From Echinicola marina (GTDB taxonomy: Bacteria; Bacteroidota; Bacteroidia; Cytophagales; Cyclobacteriaceae), in contig NZ_CP080025.1 in the NCBI RefSeq assembly GCF_020463795.1, positions 1,243,001 through 1,307,000 on the forward strand: a stretch of 64,000 nucleotides of DNA, written 5' to 3'. The notes under the pieces were generated by a model, which saw nothing but the letters and a program-made list of their open reading frames with translations, searched no databases and was not told the origin of the DNA. Below, one piece after another: positions 16,582 to 24,915 of this stretch (the stretch's first letter is position 1; each line of letters begins with the position of its first letter). A program made the translations under genes and the position numbers.

Positions 16582-17187
16582 TTAATGAATATTCAAAAGC
16601 CCCTTCAAACTTTTCAAGTCTTCGTATTGCTCTACCTCATAGAGCTGTGGAAGTTTGTGCATTTCCAGCCCCATATCTTTGGCTTCCTGAGTCAGTTCAA
16701 CAATAAGACTATCTGATTTCCAATCGTTGTGATCAAACACCTTATCATGTACTTTTGTCATCCCCAATAGATAAATAGTCCCGTCATGCGCCGGCCCAAC
16801 TACCAAATCCTGATAGCTCAATGCCTCAAAAGCCTCATCCAAAATATCATTGGAAAGCTCCATGGTGCCAGCCACCCGTATAAACAGTACCTTCTCATAT
16901 CCCTTGCTCAGGACATCGACAAATGCCCGTTGCATCCGCTCTCCCAAAAGCCCTTTTCCTTGCAAACCAAGGTGATATTGGTCATTCAAGAGATAGCCTT
17001 CATCTACATTGTCAAGAAAATAGACAAACACATCCGCTGGATAATCCCTTACCAATTCGTGGGTATGATGGAGCAAATATTCATACACTTCCACCGCTTT
17101 TTCACTACCAATGACCTCGCCCAGTCGGGTCTTTACTTTTCCGGGCACAGGATTTTCCTGAAAAATAATAATTGCATGTTCATTCAT
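16582..17187 (-). CDS. TIGR04282/DUF2064 glycosyltransferase-like protein with altered active site
   Basis: A 201-residue GT-A-fold protein. The N-terminal NPVPGKVKTRLG (12-23) and the later VVGPAHDG and YLLG blocks place it in the DUF2064/TIGR04282 family. Some members of that family are tied to arsenosugar synthesis. Two family blocks are changed. The GTDxPxL nucleotide/metal-binding block is replaced by RVAGTMEL (104-111), without the Asp, and DGGYYLIG reads DGTIYLLG (135-142). Sugar transfer may therefore be lost or changed. It has its own terminator and no glycan genes beside it. The family call is good and the activity is doubtful. Confidence 0.7.
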   Translation of the reverse strand: MNEHAIIIFQENPVPGKVKTRLGEVIGSEKAVEVYEYLLHHTHELVRDYPADVFVYFLDNVDEGYLLNDQYHLGLQGKGLLGERMQRAFVDVLSKGYEKVLFIRVAGTMELSNDILDEAFEALSYQDLVVGPAHDGTIYLLGMTKVHDKVFDHNDWKSDSLIVELTQEAKDMGLEMHKLPQLYEVEQYEDLKSLKGLLNIH

Positions 17188-17256
17188 GATCGTTCATGTT
17201 ATACTTGGGTACACTTTCTAATTTAACTTTATCTACTCAAATCATTTGCCAAAACA

Positions 17257-17290
17257 TAAAAAAAGAAGATCTAAAAAGATCTTCTTTGAT
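17257..17290 (-). terminator. Terminator of the Spy/CpxP-like gene
   Basis: AAAGAAGATCT (17262-17272) and AGATCTTCTTT (17277-17287) form a perfect 11-bp stem with a 4-nt loop. Seven T follow on the minus strand. Confidence 0.85.
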
Positions 17291-17339
17291 AAATGAACCA
17301 AAATTTGTCAATAGACGCAAGAAATTATTTTTTTATTTA

Positions 17340-17741
17340 TCAAGCACCATCTCCGCGCTTAGGTCTGTCCCCTCCTCGCTCACGCATCCGCTCTTGCATC
17401 TTCCTTTGCATCTCTTCCCACTTGGCAAATTGCTCTTCAGATAAAATTTCCTTCAATTTTGCTTGTTGAGCTTTCCTGTCTGCTATCATTTGCTCGCGGG
17501 CTGCTTCTCTTTCTTCCTTTTCTTGATTCCTCATTTCCATTCTTTTTTTGGAAGACTCCAAGAAAAGTGCATAAACTTCCTTCTTTTGCTCCTCACTGAG
17601 TTCTAGTTCCTTTTCCATATGACCAGCCACTCTCTCTGCCATTTTTTCTGGATCCATGTCACCGCGCTCTCTCCTTTGTTGCGCCTCTGATTGTAAAACT
17701 GTGGCAACCAAAATCGCCAATAAAAACATTATTCTTTTCAT
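17340..17741 (-). CDS. Secreted Spy/CpxP-like helical protein
   Basis: A 133-residue exported protein with a signal peptide (MKRIMFLLAILVATVLQSEA, cleavage after residue 20). The mature chain is nearly all charged helix, rich in Glu, Arg, Lys, Met and Gln. LELSEEQKKEVYALF and LKEILSEEQFAKWEEMQRKM are LTxxQ-type segments like those of Spy/CpxP periplasmic chaperones. The C-terminal tail is Arg/Gly-rich (ERMRERGGDRPKRGDGA). Chaperone or envelope-stress function is inferred from this resemblance. It is a single gene. Confidence 0.65.
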   Translation of the reverse strand: MKRIMFLLAILVATVLQSEAQQRRERGDMDPEKMAERVAGHMEKELELSEEQKKEVYALFLESSKKRMEMRNQEKEEREAAREQMIADRKAQQAKLKEILSEEQFAKWEEMQRKMQERMRERGGDRPKRGDGA

Positions 17742-18173
17742 GTTATTAAGTTTTGTTTATACCCCTTTGACCATTTAACCCATCTAAGGTTTAAACTGCC
17801 AATAACATTTTAACAAAATTTAAAATTGCTCCATTGAAATGCCAAACCCCTATTTATTCTAATAGACAAAACTCAATATTTAAAGATTTCTTTCTGAAAA
17901 GACTTAATATTATCAATCAGTTTTAATTCTACTAGCACTGATTTATAACATCTAAGATCGAATCATTGTAAGAAAAACAAGTTTTCGATAATATGTCTAT
18001 GTTTACTGTTACCATTAACAATAGTGGCGATCCCTGATGGTATCCACTAGCTAGCAGGAGTTAGTCTTCCGCTTTCTTTCGATTATCTAGTTGGACTATA
18101 TGAAAGCTAAAAAAAATTAATGATGGGGGGTAATAAGCGAGATATCTACACCAAACAGATCTTCTATAGGAGG
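17742..18173. other. 432-bp spacer without a gene
   Basis: The stretch lies upstream of the Spy-like gene and downstream of the lipoprotein gene. I see no credible ORF, tRNA or strong hairpin in it. The promoter of the Spy-like gene should be in its left part, but no TAnnTTTG match was found. Confidence 0.4.
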
Positions 18174-18746
18174 TTAATCTTTCACTACCCCTTTAACCTT
18201 TATTTTATTGGGATTTAAAAACCAGACCTTTTGGGTGCCAGCAACTTCATATTGGTCCAATTCACCCAGCTCATTCATTTCCAAAACACCTTCTGCAGAA
18301 GATTGATAAAAGAAATTGTCTTCTGCTGACTCAAAATGGATCTTGCTTACCCTCTCCGTACCTTCTACATAACTTACCTCGATCAACTTAATGGAACCTT
18401 CGGCCCCATCTTTTAATCGATGCACAAGTATATTTCCTTCTTCCGCCGTTTCATAGGCTGCCGCATTAGCCGCTTTATTGATGTCAGATTGGATGAAAAT
18501 ATCCAATTCCTTACGCCAAGCCTCTTTGTCCAGCACCACTTCTGATAATTGTTCCTCACCATTGATCATGCTGACTTTATCTATTTTCTGGCCGTCAAGC
18601 CTATCAATCTGCTCCTCTACAAAATCTTTAAGCGGAAAGTATTTATCAATTTGGGTAGGATTTGCCAAGGGCTGCTTTTCCCCTTCAGAACAGGAGAGCA
18701 GCAGCCCACTTAGCAATAGTATAGAAAATCGTTTTTTCAAGGTCAA
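18174..18746 (-). CDS. Hypothetical lipoprotein
   Basis: A 190-residue predicted lipoprotein. A basic start and hydrophobic stretch lead to the lipobox LLLSC, so the Cys is acylated and the chain is anchored in the envelope. The rest is a soluble alpha/beta domain with many Glu and Asp, and I do not recognise its family. It follows gpmI immediately: the start codon is the next base after the gpmI stop. The start is TTG at 18744-18746, or the second TTG at 18738-18740, which would give the typical MKKRFSILLL opening. Co-transcription with gpmI is likely, and a link to glycolysis is not implied. Confidence 0.65.
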   Translation of the reverse strand: MTLKKRFSILLLSGLLLSCSEGEKQPLANPTQIDKYFPLKDFVEEQIDRLDGQKIDKVSMINGEEQLSEVVLDKEAWRKELDIFIQSDINKAANAAAYETAEEGNILVHRLKDGAEGSIKLIEVSYVEGTERVSKIHFESAEDNFFYQSSAEGVLEMNELGELDQYEVAGTQKVWFLNPNKIKVKGVVKD

Positions 18747-20270
18747 TTATTTTAGCAAAACATCTCCTGTCATATCTGAAGGAATGTCCACACCTATCAT
18801 TTTTAGGATAGTAGGAGCCAAATCCCCTAGTTTACCATCCTTTACTTCCAGGCGATCTTTCTTATCAACCATGATACAAGGCACTAAGTTCGTTGTATGT
18901 GCAGTATTTGGTGAACCATCTTCATTGATCATCAGATCACTGTTACCGTGATCAGCAATCACAATGACCGAATAGTCATTTTTAAGCGCAGTACTAATCA
19001 CGGAATTGGTGCACTCATCAACGGCTTCACAGGCCTTGACAGCAGCATCAAATACACCAGTATGCCCCACCATATCTGCATTGGCAAAGTTCAAACAGAC
19101 AAAATCAGCCTCTTTCTTATCCAACTCAGTATTTATCTTCTTAGCAATTTCATGTGCGCTCATCTCTGGTTGCAGATCATAAGTGGCTACTTTTGGAGAG
19201 CTACAAAGGATCCTCGATTCACCATCAAACTCAGTCTCTCGACCTCCAGAGAAAAAGAAAGTTACGTGAGGATATTTTTCCGTTTCAGCAATACGGATTT
19301 GTTTCTTTCCATTTGCTGCCAGCACTTCTCCCAAGGTATTTTTCAGGTTGTCCTTCTCAAAAATAACATTGACCCCTTTAAAGGTCTCGTCATAATTGGT
19401 GAAGGTTACATAGTGAAGATTCAATTTCTTCATTTTATAATCTTCAAAGTTCTCCTGGGTCAACACCTGCGTGATTTCTCTACCTCTGTCTGTACGGAAA
19501 TTAAAGCAGATCACCACATCTCCTTCTTCAATCCTCGCTATAGGTTCTCCTTTTTCATTTACATGAACTATTGGCCGGATAAACTCATCTGTTACCCCAT
19601 TGGCATAGGATTTTCTGATGGATGAAAGAATATCCTTGGACTTTTCTCCTTCGCCCAATACCATGGCATCATAGGCCAACTTCACTCTTTCCCATCTCTT
19701 ATCACGGTCCATGGCATAATAACGCCCTATCACTGAAGCAATCTTACCGGCTGAATTTTCACAGTGATTCTGTACTTGCTCCAAAAAGCCTAGGCCACTC
19801 TTCGGGTCAGTATCTCTACCATCCGTAAAAGCATGGATATAAGCAGCTTCAACGCCATTGGCTTTGGCAGCATCACAAAGTCCCAAAAGGTGTTTTACAT
19901 GCGCATGAACTCCTCCATCTGAAACCAAGCCAATAAAGTGAACTTTTTTACCCGTTTCTTTTGCAACAGCAAAAGCTTCTTTCAACACTGGATTTTCATT
20001 CAAATCACCTTCTTCTACTGCCTTATTGATTTTTACCAGATCTTGATAGACAACTCTACCCGCACCGATATTCATATGGCCTACTTCAGAATTTCCCATT
20101 TGCCCCTCAGGCAAACCAACAGCTAAACCAGAAGCTTCTAATTTGGAATGTGGGTACTTTTCAAAAAGGCTGTCAATAAACGGTGTATTCGCTTTGTCTA
20201 TAGCTGATACTTCAGGGTTGGTAGCCAAGCCCCAACCATCTAAAATCATTAATAAAACTTTTTTATCCAT
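18747..20270 (-). CDS. gpmI: 2,3-bisphosphoglycerate-independent phosphoglycerate mutase
   Basis: Glycolytic Mn-dependent interconversion of 3- and 2-phosphoglycerate, alkaline-phosphatase superfamily. From ATG 20268-20270 it has about 507 residues: MILDGWGL with the first metal Asp, the nucleophile Ser in MGNSEVGHMNIGAGR, the RYYAMDRDKRWER substrate segment and the metal ligands in IADHGNSD. The frame is open upstream to 20297, but MDKKVLLMILDGWG is the family start. TATATTTG lies only a few bases before this ATG on the minus strand, so a very short or absent 5' leader is possible. Confidence 0.93.
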   Translation of the reverse strand: MDKKVLLMILDGWGLATNPEVSAIDKANTPFIDSLFEKYPHSKLEASGLAVGLPEGQMGNSEVGHMNIGAGRVVYQDLVKINKAVEEGDLNENPVLKEAFAVAKETGKKVHFIGLVSDGGVHAHVKHLLGLCDAAKANGVEAAYIHAFTDGRDTDPKSGLGFLEQVQNHCENSAGKIASVIGRYYAMDRDKRWERVKLAYDAMVLGEGEKSKDILSSIRKSYANGVTDEFIRPIVHVNEKGEPIARIEEGDVVICFNFRTDRGREITQVLTQENFEDYKMKKLNLHYVTFTNYDETFKGVNVIFEKDNLKNTLGEVLAANGKKQIRIAETEKYPHVTFFFSGGRETEFDGESRILCSSPKVATYDLQPEMSAHEIAKKINTELDKKEADFVCLNFANADMVGHTGVFDAAVKACEAVDECTNSVISTALKNDYSVIVIADHGNSDLMINEDGSPNTAHTTNLVPCIMVDKKDRLEVKDGKLGDLAPTILKMIGVDIPSDMTGDVLLK

Positions 20271-20463
20271 AAGGCAAATATAAAGATTTAAATGCAATGA
20301 TAGGAAATTCCTCTGGCTTAAGCCATTTTTCTATTCGCTGATTTTAAAAGGATTTAAACAGCATTTTCTTCTATTTTTATCAAAAATTACCTTTTTTTGT
20401 TCACTTCAAACAGTTCACCAACCAATCATAAATTTTGGCTTAGAATTTGAGCTAAGATCAATA

Positions 20464-20871
20464 ATGAAAAATCTGATTACGCATACCTTTTGTATTTTTA
20501 TAATCGTCATATTGGCCGGCACCCAATTGAGCTGGGCGCAAAGTAGTGACTATGAAAAGACGATTAGCATTTCCTTAAAAGCAGGTTCAAGCAGGGATTT
20601 GTCTGACATGTTTGAGAATAGTGTTGAACTCAATATTAATGGAAATGAAGGGGACTATTCCAAAAACCAAGCAGAACTGATCCTTAAAGACTTTTTTAAA
20701 AAATTTCCCGCTGAAGATTTCTCCATCGTACATAGAGGAAAATCAGGCTCACAAATCCTATACTATATAGGAAGCTACCAAAGTGCACATGGCAACTTCA
20801 GGGTCTTGATCAAGTGCAAGGAAAAAAATGACAATATCTCGATTTATTCCATGGACTTTAATAGGGAATAA
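20464..20871 (+). CDS. Secreted DUF4783 family protein
   Basis: A 135-residue exported protein with a signal peptide (residues 1-25, ending SWAQ). The mature domain mixes helix and strand (LKDFFKKFPAEDFSIVHRGK, then ILYYIGSYQSAHGNFRVLIK). The pattern is that of the small NTF2-like DUF4783 family of Bacteroidota, which is often found just before nadC, as here. No catalytic residues can be named. It is 90 bp upstream of nadC and may share its transcript. Confidence 0.7.
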   Translation: MKNLITHTFCIFIIVILAGTQLSWAQSSDYEKTISISLKAGSSRDLSDMFENSVELNINGNEGDYSKNQAELILKDFFKKFPAEDFSIVHRGKSGSQILYYIGSYQSAHGNFRVLIKCKEKNDNISIYSMDFNRE

Positions 20872-20960
20872 ACATTTCCTCCAACCATCCTGAGCTTCTT
20901 TTTATCATCAAGATTGGGGCTAAAAAAGGCTGCTTTCCTTAATTTTCTTATTTTTACACC

Positions 20961-21818
20961 GTGAAAGAAAATTACTTAACTCAGGAAAATTTAGAGGCAT
21001 TCATCCAATCCGCTTTTAAAGAAGATGTTGGAGAGGGGGATCACTCCACCTTGGCCTCTATCCCCAAAGGTCAAATGGGAAAGGCACAGTTAATCATCAA
21101 AGAAGATGGGATTATCGCCGGATTAAAACTGGCTGAAATGATCTTTCACTCTTATGACACTGACCTGGAGGTAAAACTTTTGATGGAAGATGGCCAAATA
21201 GCCAATAAAGGAGACATAGGCCTAACAGTGGCCGGAAAAGCAGCCTCCATCCTCACCACAGAACGCCTTGTACTGAACTGCATGCAACGCATGAGCGGTA
21301 TTGCCACCAAAACCCATCAGCTCACCCAATTAATTTCTCATACAAAGGCCAAATTATTGGACACAAGGAAAACAACGCCTAACTTCAGGATGTTAGAAAA
21401 GTGGGCCGTAGCTATTGGGGGAGGAGAAAACCATCGTTTTGCTCTTTACGATATGGTCATGCTCAAGGATAACCATATTGATTTTGCAGGAGGCATTGCT
21501 GCTGCTATACAGGCTACCCAAAAATACTTAAAAGAAAACCTGCTTGATCTGAAAATTGAAGTGGAAACTAGGAATCTTAAGGAAGTAAAAGAGGTTTTAG
21601 CAGTAGGAGGGGTGGATGTCATCATGCTCGATAATATGAGCAATGAAGCCATGAAAGAAGCAGTAAGCCTTATTGATGGCAAGATGGCCACCGAAGCCTC
21701 TGGAGGAATTACCGAAGAATCGCTAAAAGGAGTCGCTGAGTGTGGCGTGGATTTTATTTCTGTTGGAGCCCTTACACATCATGTAAAAAGCTTAGACATC
21801 AGCCTAAAAGCCTATTGA
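20961..21818 (+). CDS. nadC: Nicotinate-nucleotide pyrophosphorylase (carboxylating)
   Basis: Makes nicotinate mononucleotide from quinolinate and PRPP, joining the de novo branch to NAD. The 285 residues show EDVGEGDHST near the start, the PRPP/quinolinate block DTRKTTPNFRMLEKWAV, GGGENHRFALYDMVMLKDNH and the phosphate loop SGGITEESL. The start is GTG at 20961-20963: KENYLTQENLEAFI is the expected N-terminus and no ATG is nearby. It lies after DUF4783 and before a LytTR regulator. Confidence 0.95.
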   Translation: MKENYLTQENLEAFIQSAFKEDVGEGDHSTLASIPKGQMGKAQLIIKEDGIIAGLKLAEMIFHSYDTDLEVKLLMEDGQIANKGDIGLTVAGKAASILTTERLVLNCMQRMSGIATKTHQLTQLISHTKAKLLDTRKTTPNFRMLEKWAVAIGGGENHRFALYDMVMLKDNHIDFAGGIAAAIQATQKYLKENLLDLKIEVETRNLKEVKEVLAVGGVDVIMLDNMSNEAMKEAVSLIDGKMATEASGGITEESLKGVAECGVDFISVGALTHHVKSLDISLKAY

Positions 21819-21859
21819 TTCCTTTTTTATAACGAAAAACTTATCGGCATAATCGATAT

Positions 21860-22630
21860 ATGGAAGCAAAAAATCACTTCATCCATTGTTTGGTCATTCA
21901 TAAACCTGAAGAGGGCTACAGGCTTAGCCACCATATCCATCAGTCATGTGTAGAAGCCAAAACCATGGAGGTACTGCCTTCATGGGAAGAGGCTATCCAT
22001 TATTTGGAGGCCGGAAATAGGGTGGACTTGATCTTGGGTAGCTATGAATTGATCGATTTGCATCCCTACGCATTTGAGAAGATGAATAAATTTATCCCAG
22101 TGATTTTTACTTCTTCCAAACCTTTTGTCACTGAAAAAGCTTTCTCCTTGAATTGCCTGGACTTTATCAATGACAACCCCTCTGATGAGCGCCTTGCAAA
22201 GTCCTTTGAAAAATTCAAATCACTTTACCGGGCAGATAACAAACTGCACTTTAGTAAACAAATATTGGGTGCCACAGGAGCTAACCACCAGAAATCAAGG
22301 TTTTTGGTGAAATCTGGCGAACAACTTTTTTATAAAAACCAAAACGACGTAGCATTCTTTCTTGCAGACAAAGGCCAAACCTATCTGATAGAAATGGGCT
22401 CCGGAAATCAATACCTGATCAATTATAAATTGATGGACCTGGAAGACCAACTTGACCCTGAGCAGTTTTTTAGGATCAACAGAGGGATCATTTTAAGTAT
22501 AGAAGCGATAGGCACCATAAAAAAACATTTGAACAGCAGACTAAAAATCATCCCTAAAGTACCTTTTGAAGACGAACTAATCGTCAGCCGGGAAAAAGTA
22601 AGCAAATTTAAAAAATGGGTAAGCCAGTAA
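21860..22630 (+). CDS. LytTR-type DNA-binding regulator with degenerate receiver
   Basis: A 256-residue regulator. The C-terminal part (about 150-254) is a LytTR DNA-binding domain, with FFRINRGIILSIEAIGTI and the final VSREKVSKFKKWV. The N-terminal 120 residues have the outline of a response-regulator receiver but lack its chemistry. The acidic pair after strand 1 is missing (LVIHKPEEG), the strand-3 Asp is replaced (DLILGSYE) and the conserved Lys near 104-106 reads INDN. It should not be activated by Asp phosphorylation. It lies 41 bp after nadC on the same strand, and no histidine kinase is nearby. The target genes are unknown. Confidence 0.75.
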   Translation: MEAKNHFIHCLVIHKPEEGYRLSHHIHQSCVEAKTMEVLPSWEEAIHYLEAGNRVDLILGSYELIDLHPYAFEKMNKFIPVIFTSSKPFVTEKAFSLNCLDFINDNPSDERLAKSFEKFKSLYRADNKLHFSKQILGATGANHQKSRFLVKSGEQLFYKNQNDVAFFLADKGQTYLIEMGSGNQYLINYKLMDLEDQLDPEQFFRINRGIILSIEAIGTIKKHLNSRLKIIPKVPFEDELIVSREKVSKFKKWVSQ

Positions 22631-22653
22631 GCATCCTACTTACTGGCTTTTGT
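22621..22653. terminator. Bidirectional terminator between LytTR and ABC genes
   Basis: AAGCCAGTAAG (22621-22631) pairs with CTTACTGGCTT (22639-22649) around a 7-nt loop. T-rich sequence follows on the plus strand. The LytTR stop codon is inside the left arm. Confidence 0.85.
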
Positions 22654-22670
22654 ATTTTCCACAATTCATA

Positions 22671-24461
22671 TTATTGATCTGCAAATTGTAATTTGACCAG
22701 ATTGGCATAGAAACCACCCTCTTGAGTAGCCAAGACCTCATGGTTTCCTTCCTCTACTATTTCACCATCCTTCAACACATAAATCCTGTCCACCTTCCTA
22801 ATGGTGGCCAACCTATGCGCAATAACAATGGTCGTCCTGTTCTTCATCAGTTCATCCAAAGCTGCCTGAACCAAAGCCTCAGACTCTGCATCCAATGAAG
22901 AGGTCGCCTCATCCAAAATCAAAATAGATGGGTCTTTTAATATGGCTCTTGCTATGGCTATCCTCTGCCTTTGGCCTCCTGAAAGCTTCACTCCCCGTTC
23001 ACCCACAAGGGTATCCAGTCCCTCTGGAAACTTTCCTATAAACTGCCATGCATTTGCCTTTTTAGCAGCGTTAATGATTTCTTCTTCACTTGCATTTGGC
23101 TTTGCATAGGCAATATTCTCTCTAATACTCCCACCAAATAACAGAACCTCCTGGGGTACAATCCCAATATTTGAACGCAATTGTTTCAAGTTCCAATCCT
23201 TTATGGATTTTCCATCAATTTTGATCTCTCCAAAACGAATGGAATAAAACTTCATCAACAACTGAATAATGGTCGACTTACCCGCACCTGAATGGCCTGC
23301 CAAGGCAATTTTTTCTCCTGACCTGATCGAGAATTGAATGTCTTTCAATACCGCTGCGTCTGGACGGGTAGGATAATTGAAACTTACATTATTGAATTCC
23401 ACATCCCCAGTAATACGAGCATCCTGATAATCTGCCAAAGACTCCTCAGGGGCTTCCTCCAAGATTTCAAGCACTCGCTCAGATGACCCAATAGCCTTTT
23501 GAACCTGACCATAAATATCTCCAAGCCCTGCAATAGAACCTCCAATGAAAGTCGTATAAAGTACAAATGAAACCAGATCTCCGATACTCATGGCTCCTGT
23601 GCTTACCATCATCGCACCATACCACATTACCGCCACGATACCTCCAAACAAAGCAAAGATGATAAAAGAGATAAACGCCCCTCTAAATCCTGCAGCTTTT
23701 AAGGCAACCTTCACCACCTTGTTCAATCCCTTTTCATACCTGGCAGACTCATAAGACTCCCCTGCAAAGGACTTTACCGTAGTAATCGACTGTAAGGTTT
23801 CTTCTACAATCACATTGGCATTGGCCAATTGATCCTGGGTTTCTTTAGATAACTTACGGATAAACTTCCCGAAGACCATAGCTATAATGACCAAAATAGG
23901 AAAAGTGGCCAACATAAACAAAGTCAACCTTGGCGTGGTGATAAAAAGAAAAACCGTACCTGCCAACAGCGTCACTATCTGACGGAACAATTCTGCAAGG
24001 GTAGTGGAAAAAGTGTCTTGTAATAAACTTACATCAGAAGTAATCCTACTGATCAGCTCCCCAGTCCTTCGCTTATCAAAGAAACTCATGGGCAAATTCA
24101 CCAATCTACTATACAGCGATAAACGAATATCACGCATTGATTTTTCACTTACCTGGGCAAATAACCATACCCTAAAAAAGGAAAAAACACTTTGCACAAA
24201 TAAAATCCCTATCAATACCAAAGCAATGATATTGATATCATTAAAAATCCATTCCTTACCTTGGGCCGTATCAATCAACTTACCCGCAACATAAGGAAAT
24301 GCCAATAAGGTCAAACTGGAGAACAATAGGAAAAACAAGCCTGTAATAAATACGCCTTTATAAGGCAATACAAAGTTGAATATCCCTATCAGTTTGCGTA
24401 GGTTCTTCTTATTGAGCTTTCTTTTTTCGTGTTCTTCCAGCGCTTTTTTCTTCTTTGCCAT
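22671..24461 (-). CDS. ABC exporter, fused permease and ATPase (MsbA/ABCB type)
   Basis: A 596-residue half-transporter with a six-helix exporter domain (about 40-330) followed by an ATPase domain. The ATPase domain has Walker A GHSGAGKST, Q-loop VPQEVLLF, signature LSGGQRQR, Walker B ILILDEATSSLD and the H-loop IVIAHR. It works as a homodimer in the inner membrane and exports lipids, drugs or peptides. The sequence alone does not name the substrate. The N-terminal tail is very basic (MAKKKKALEEHEKRKLNKKN). It is a single gene, 122 bp after the DUF6787-like gene on the same strand. Confidence 0.9.
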   Translation of the reverse strand: MAKKKKALEEHEKRKLNKKNLRKLIGIFNFVLPYKGVFITGLFFLLFSSLTLLAFPYVAGKLIDTAQGKEWIFNDINIIALVLIGILFVQSVFSFFRVWLFAQVSEKSMRDIRLSLYSRLVNLPMSFFDKRRTGELISRITSDVSLLQDTFSTTLAELFRQIVTLLAGTVFLFITTPRLTLFMLATFPILVIIAMVFGKFIRKLSKETQDQLANANVIVEETLQSITTVKSFAGESYESARYEKGLNKVVKVALKAAGFRGAFISFIIFALFGGIVAVMWYGAMMVSTGAMSIGDLVSFVLYTTFIGGSIAGLGDIYGQVQKAIGSSERVLEILEEAPEESLADYQDARITGDVEFNNVSFNYPTRPDAAVLKDIQFSIRSGEKIALAGHSGAGKSTIIQLLMKFYSIRFGEIKIDGKSIKDWNLKQLRSNIGIVPQEVLLFGGSIRENIAYAKPNASEEEIINAAKKANAWQFIGKFPEGLDTLVGERGVKLSGGQRQRIAIARAILKDPSILILDEATSSLDAESEALVQAALDELMKNRTTIVIAHRLATIRKVDRIYVLKDGEIVEEGNHEVLATQEGGFYANLVKLQFADQ

Positions 24462-24584
24462 AATTTGGTCGGGTGCTTATACATTTGCGGCTACAAATGT
24501 ACATGATTTGGTTTACAATTGATAAAGTTCAGTAGATCAAAAGAAAATAGTATCCATAGGACGATTTCCTCATTAACCTACGCT

Positions 24585-24908
24585 CTAAGGTTTATTCTGG
24601 ATGAACAACTTCCTTATTCTTTTGAATATTTTTTTCTCCTTTTCCCAAAAGAAATTAAACTGGCCAAACAGAAAGCCATAAAACAACAACATGATTTGAT
24701 AAAGCGGCAAAACCAAAAGCAAATACAAAATGGTTTTCCAGACTCCACCTGACTCAGTATCCAATCCAAGCAAGTCAAATATCGGTCGCTTTATGAGTAC
24801 TACTGAAAAACCGGTACAAGCAAATACCAACAGGACTAGCAGTACTTGCCATAGGCTTTTCAATTGCCATTTTTCTTGTAGTCGTCTTAAATAGCTTTGC
24901 TGACTCAT
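24585..24908 (-). CDS. DUF6787-like small membrane protein
   Basis: From ATG 24906-24908 the protein has 107 residues with two membrane helices (about 20-42, LWQVLLVLLVFACTGFSVVLI, and about 60-85, WKTILYLLLVLPLYQIMLLFYG), each followed by basic residues. I take it as the Bacteroidota DUF6787 family of unknown function. An upstream in-frame start at 24977 would overlap the peptidase gene and is not needed. It starts 8 bp after the M14 peptidase stop, so the two are probably one transcript. Confidence 0.6.
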   Translation of the reverse strand: MSQQSYLRRLQEKWQLKSLWQVLLVLLVFACTGFSVVLIKRPIFDLLGLDTESGGVWKTILYLLLVLPLYQIMLLFYGFLFGQFNFFWEKEKKIFKRIRKLFIQNKP

Positions 24909-24915
24909 AATTATA

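Noticed and set aside
16476-16706. 76-codon plus-strand ORF
   Set aside because: It runs antisense through the terminator and 3' end of the TIGR04282-like gene; a shadow frame.
18948-19625. 225-codon plus-strand ORF inside gpmI
   Set aside because: Long but antisense to the conserved gpmI frame.
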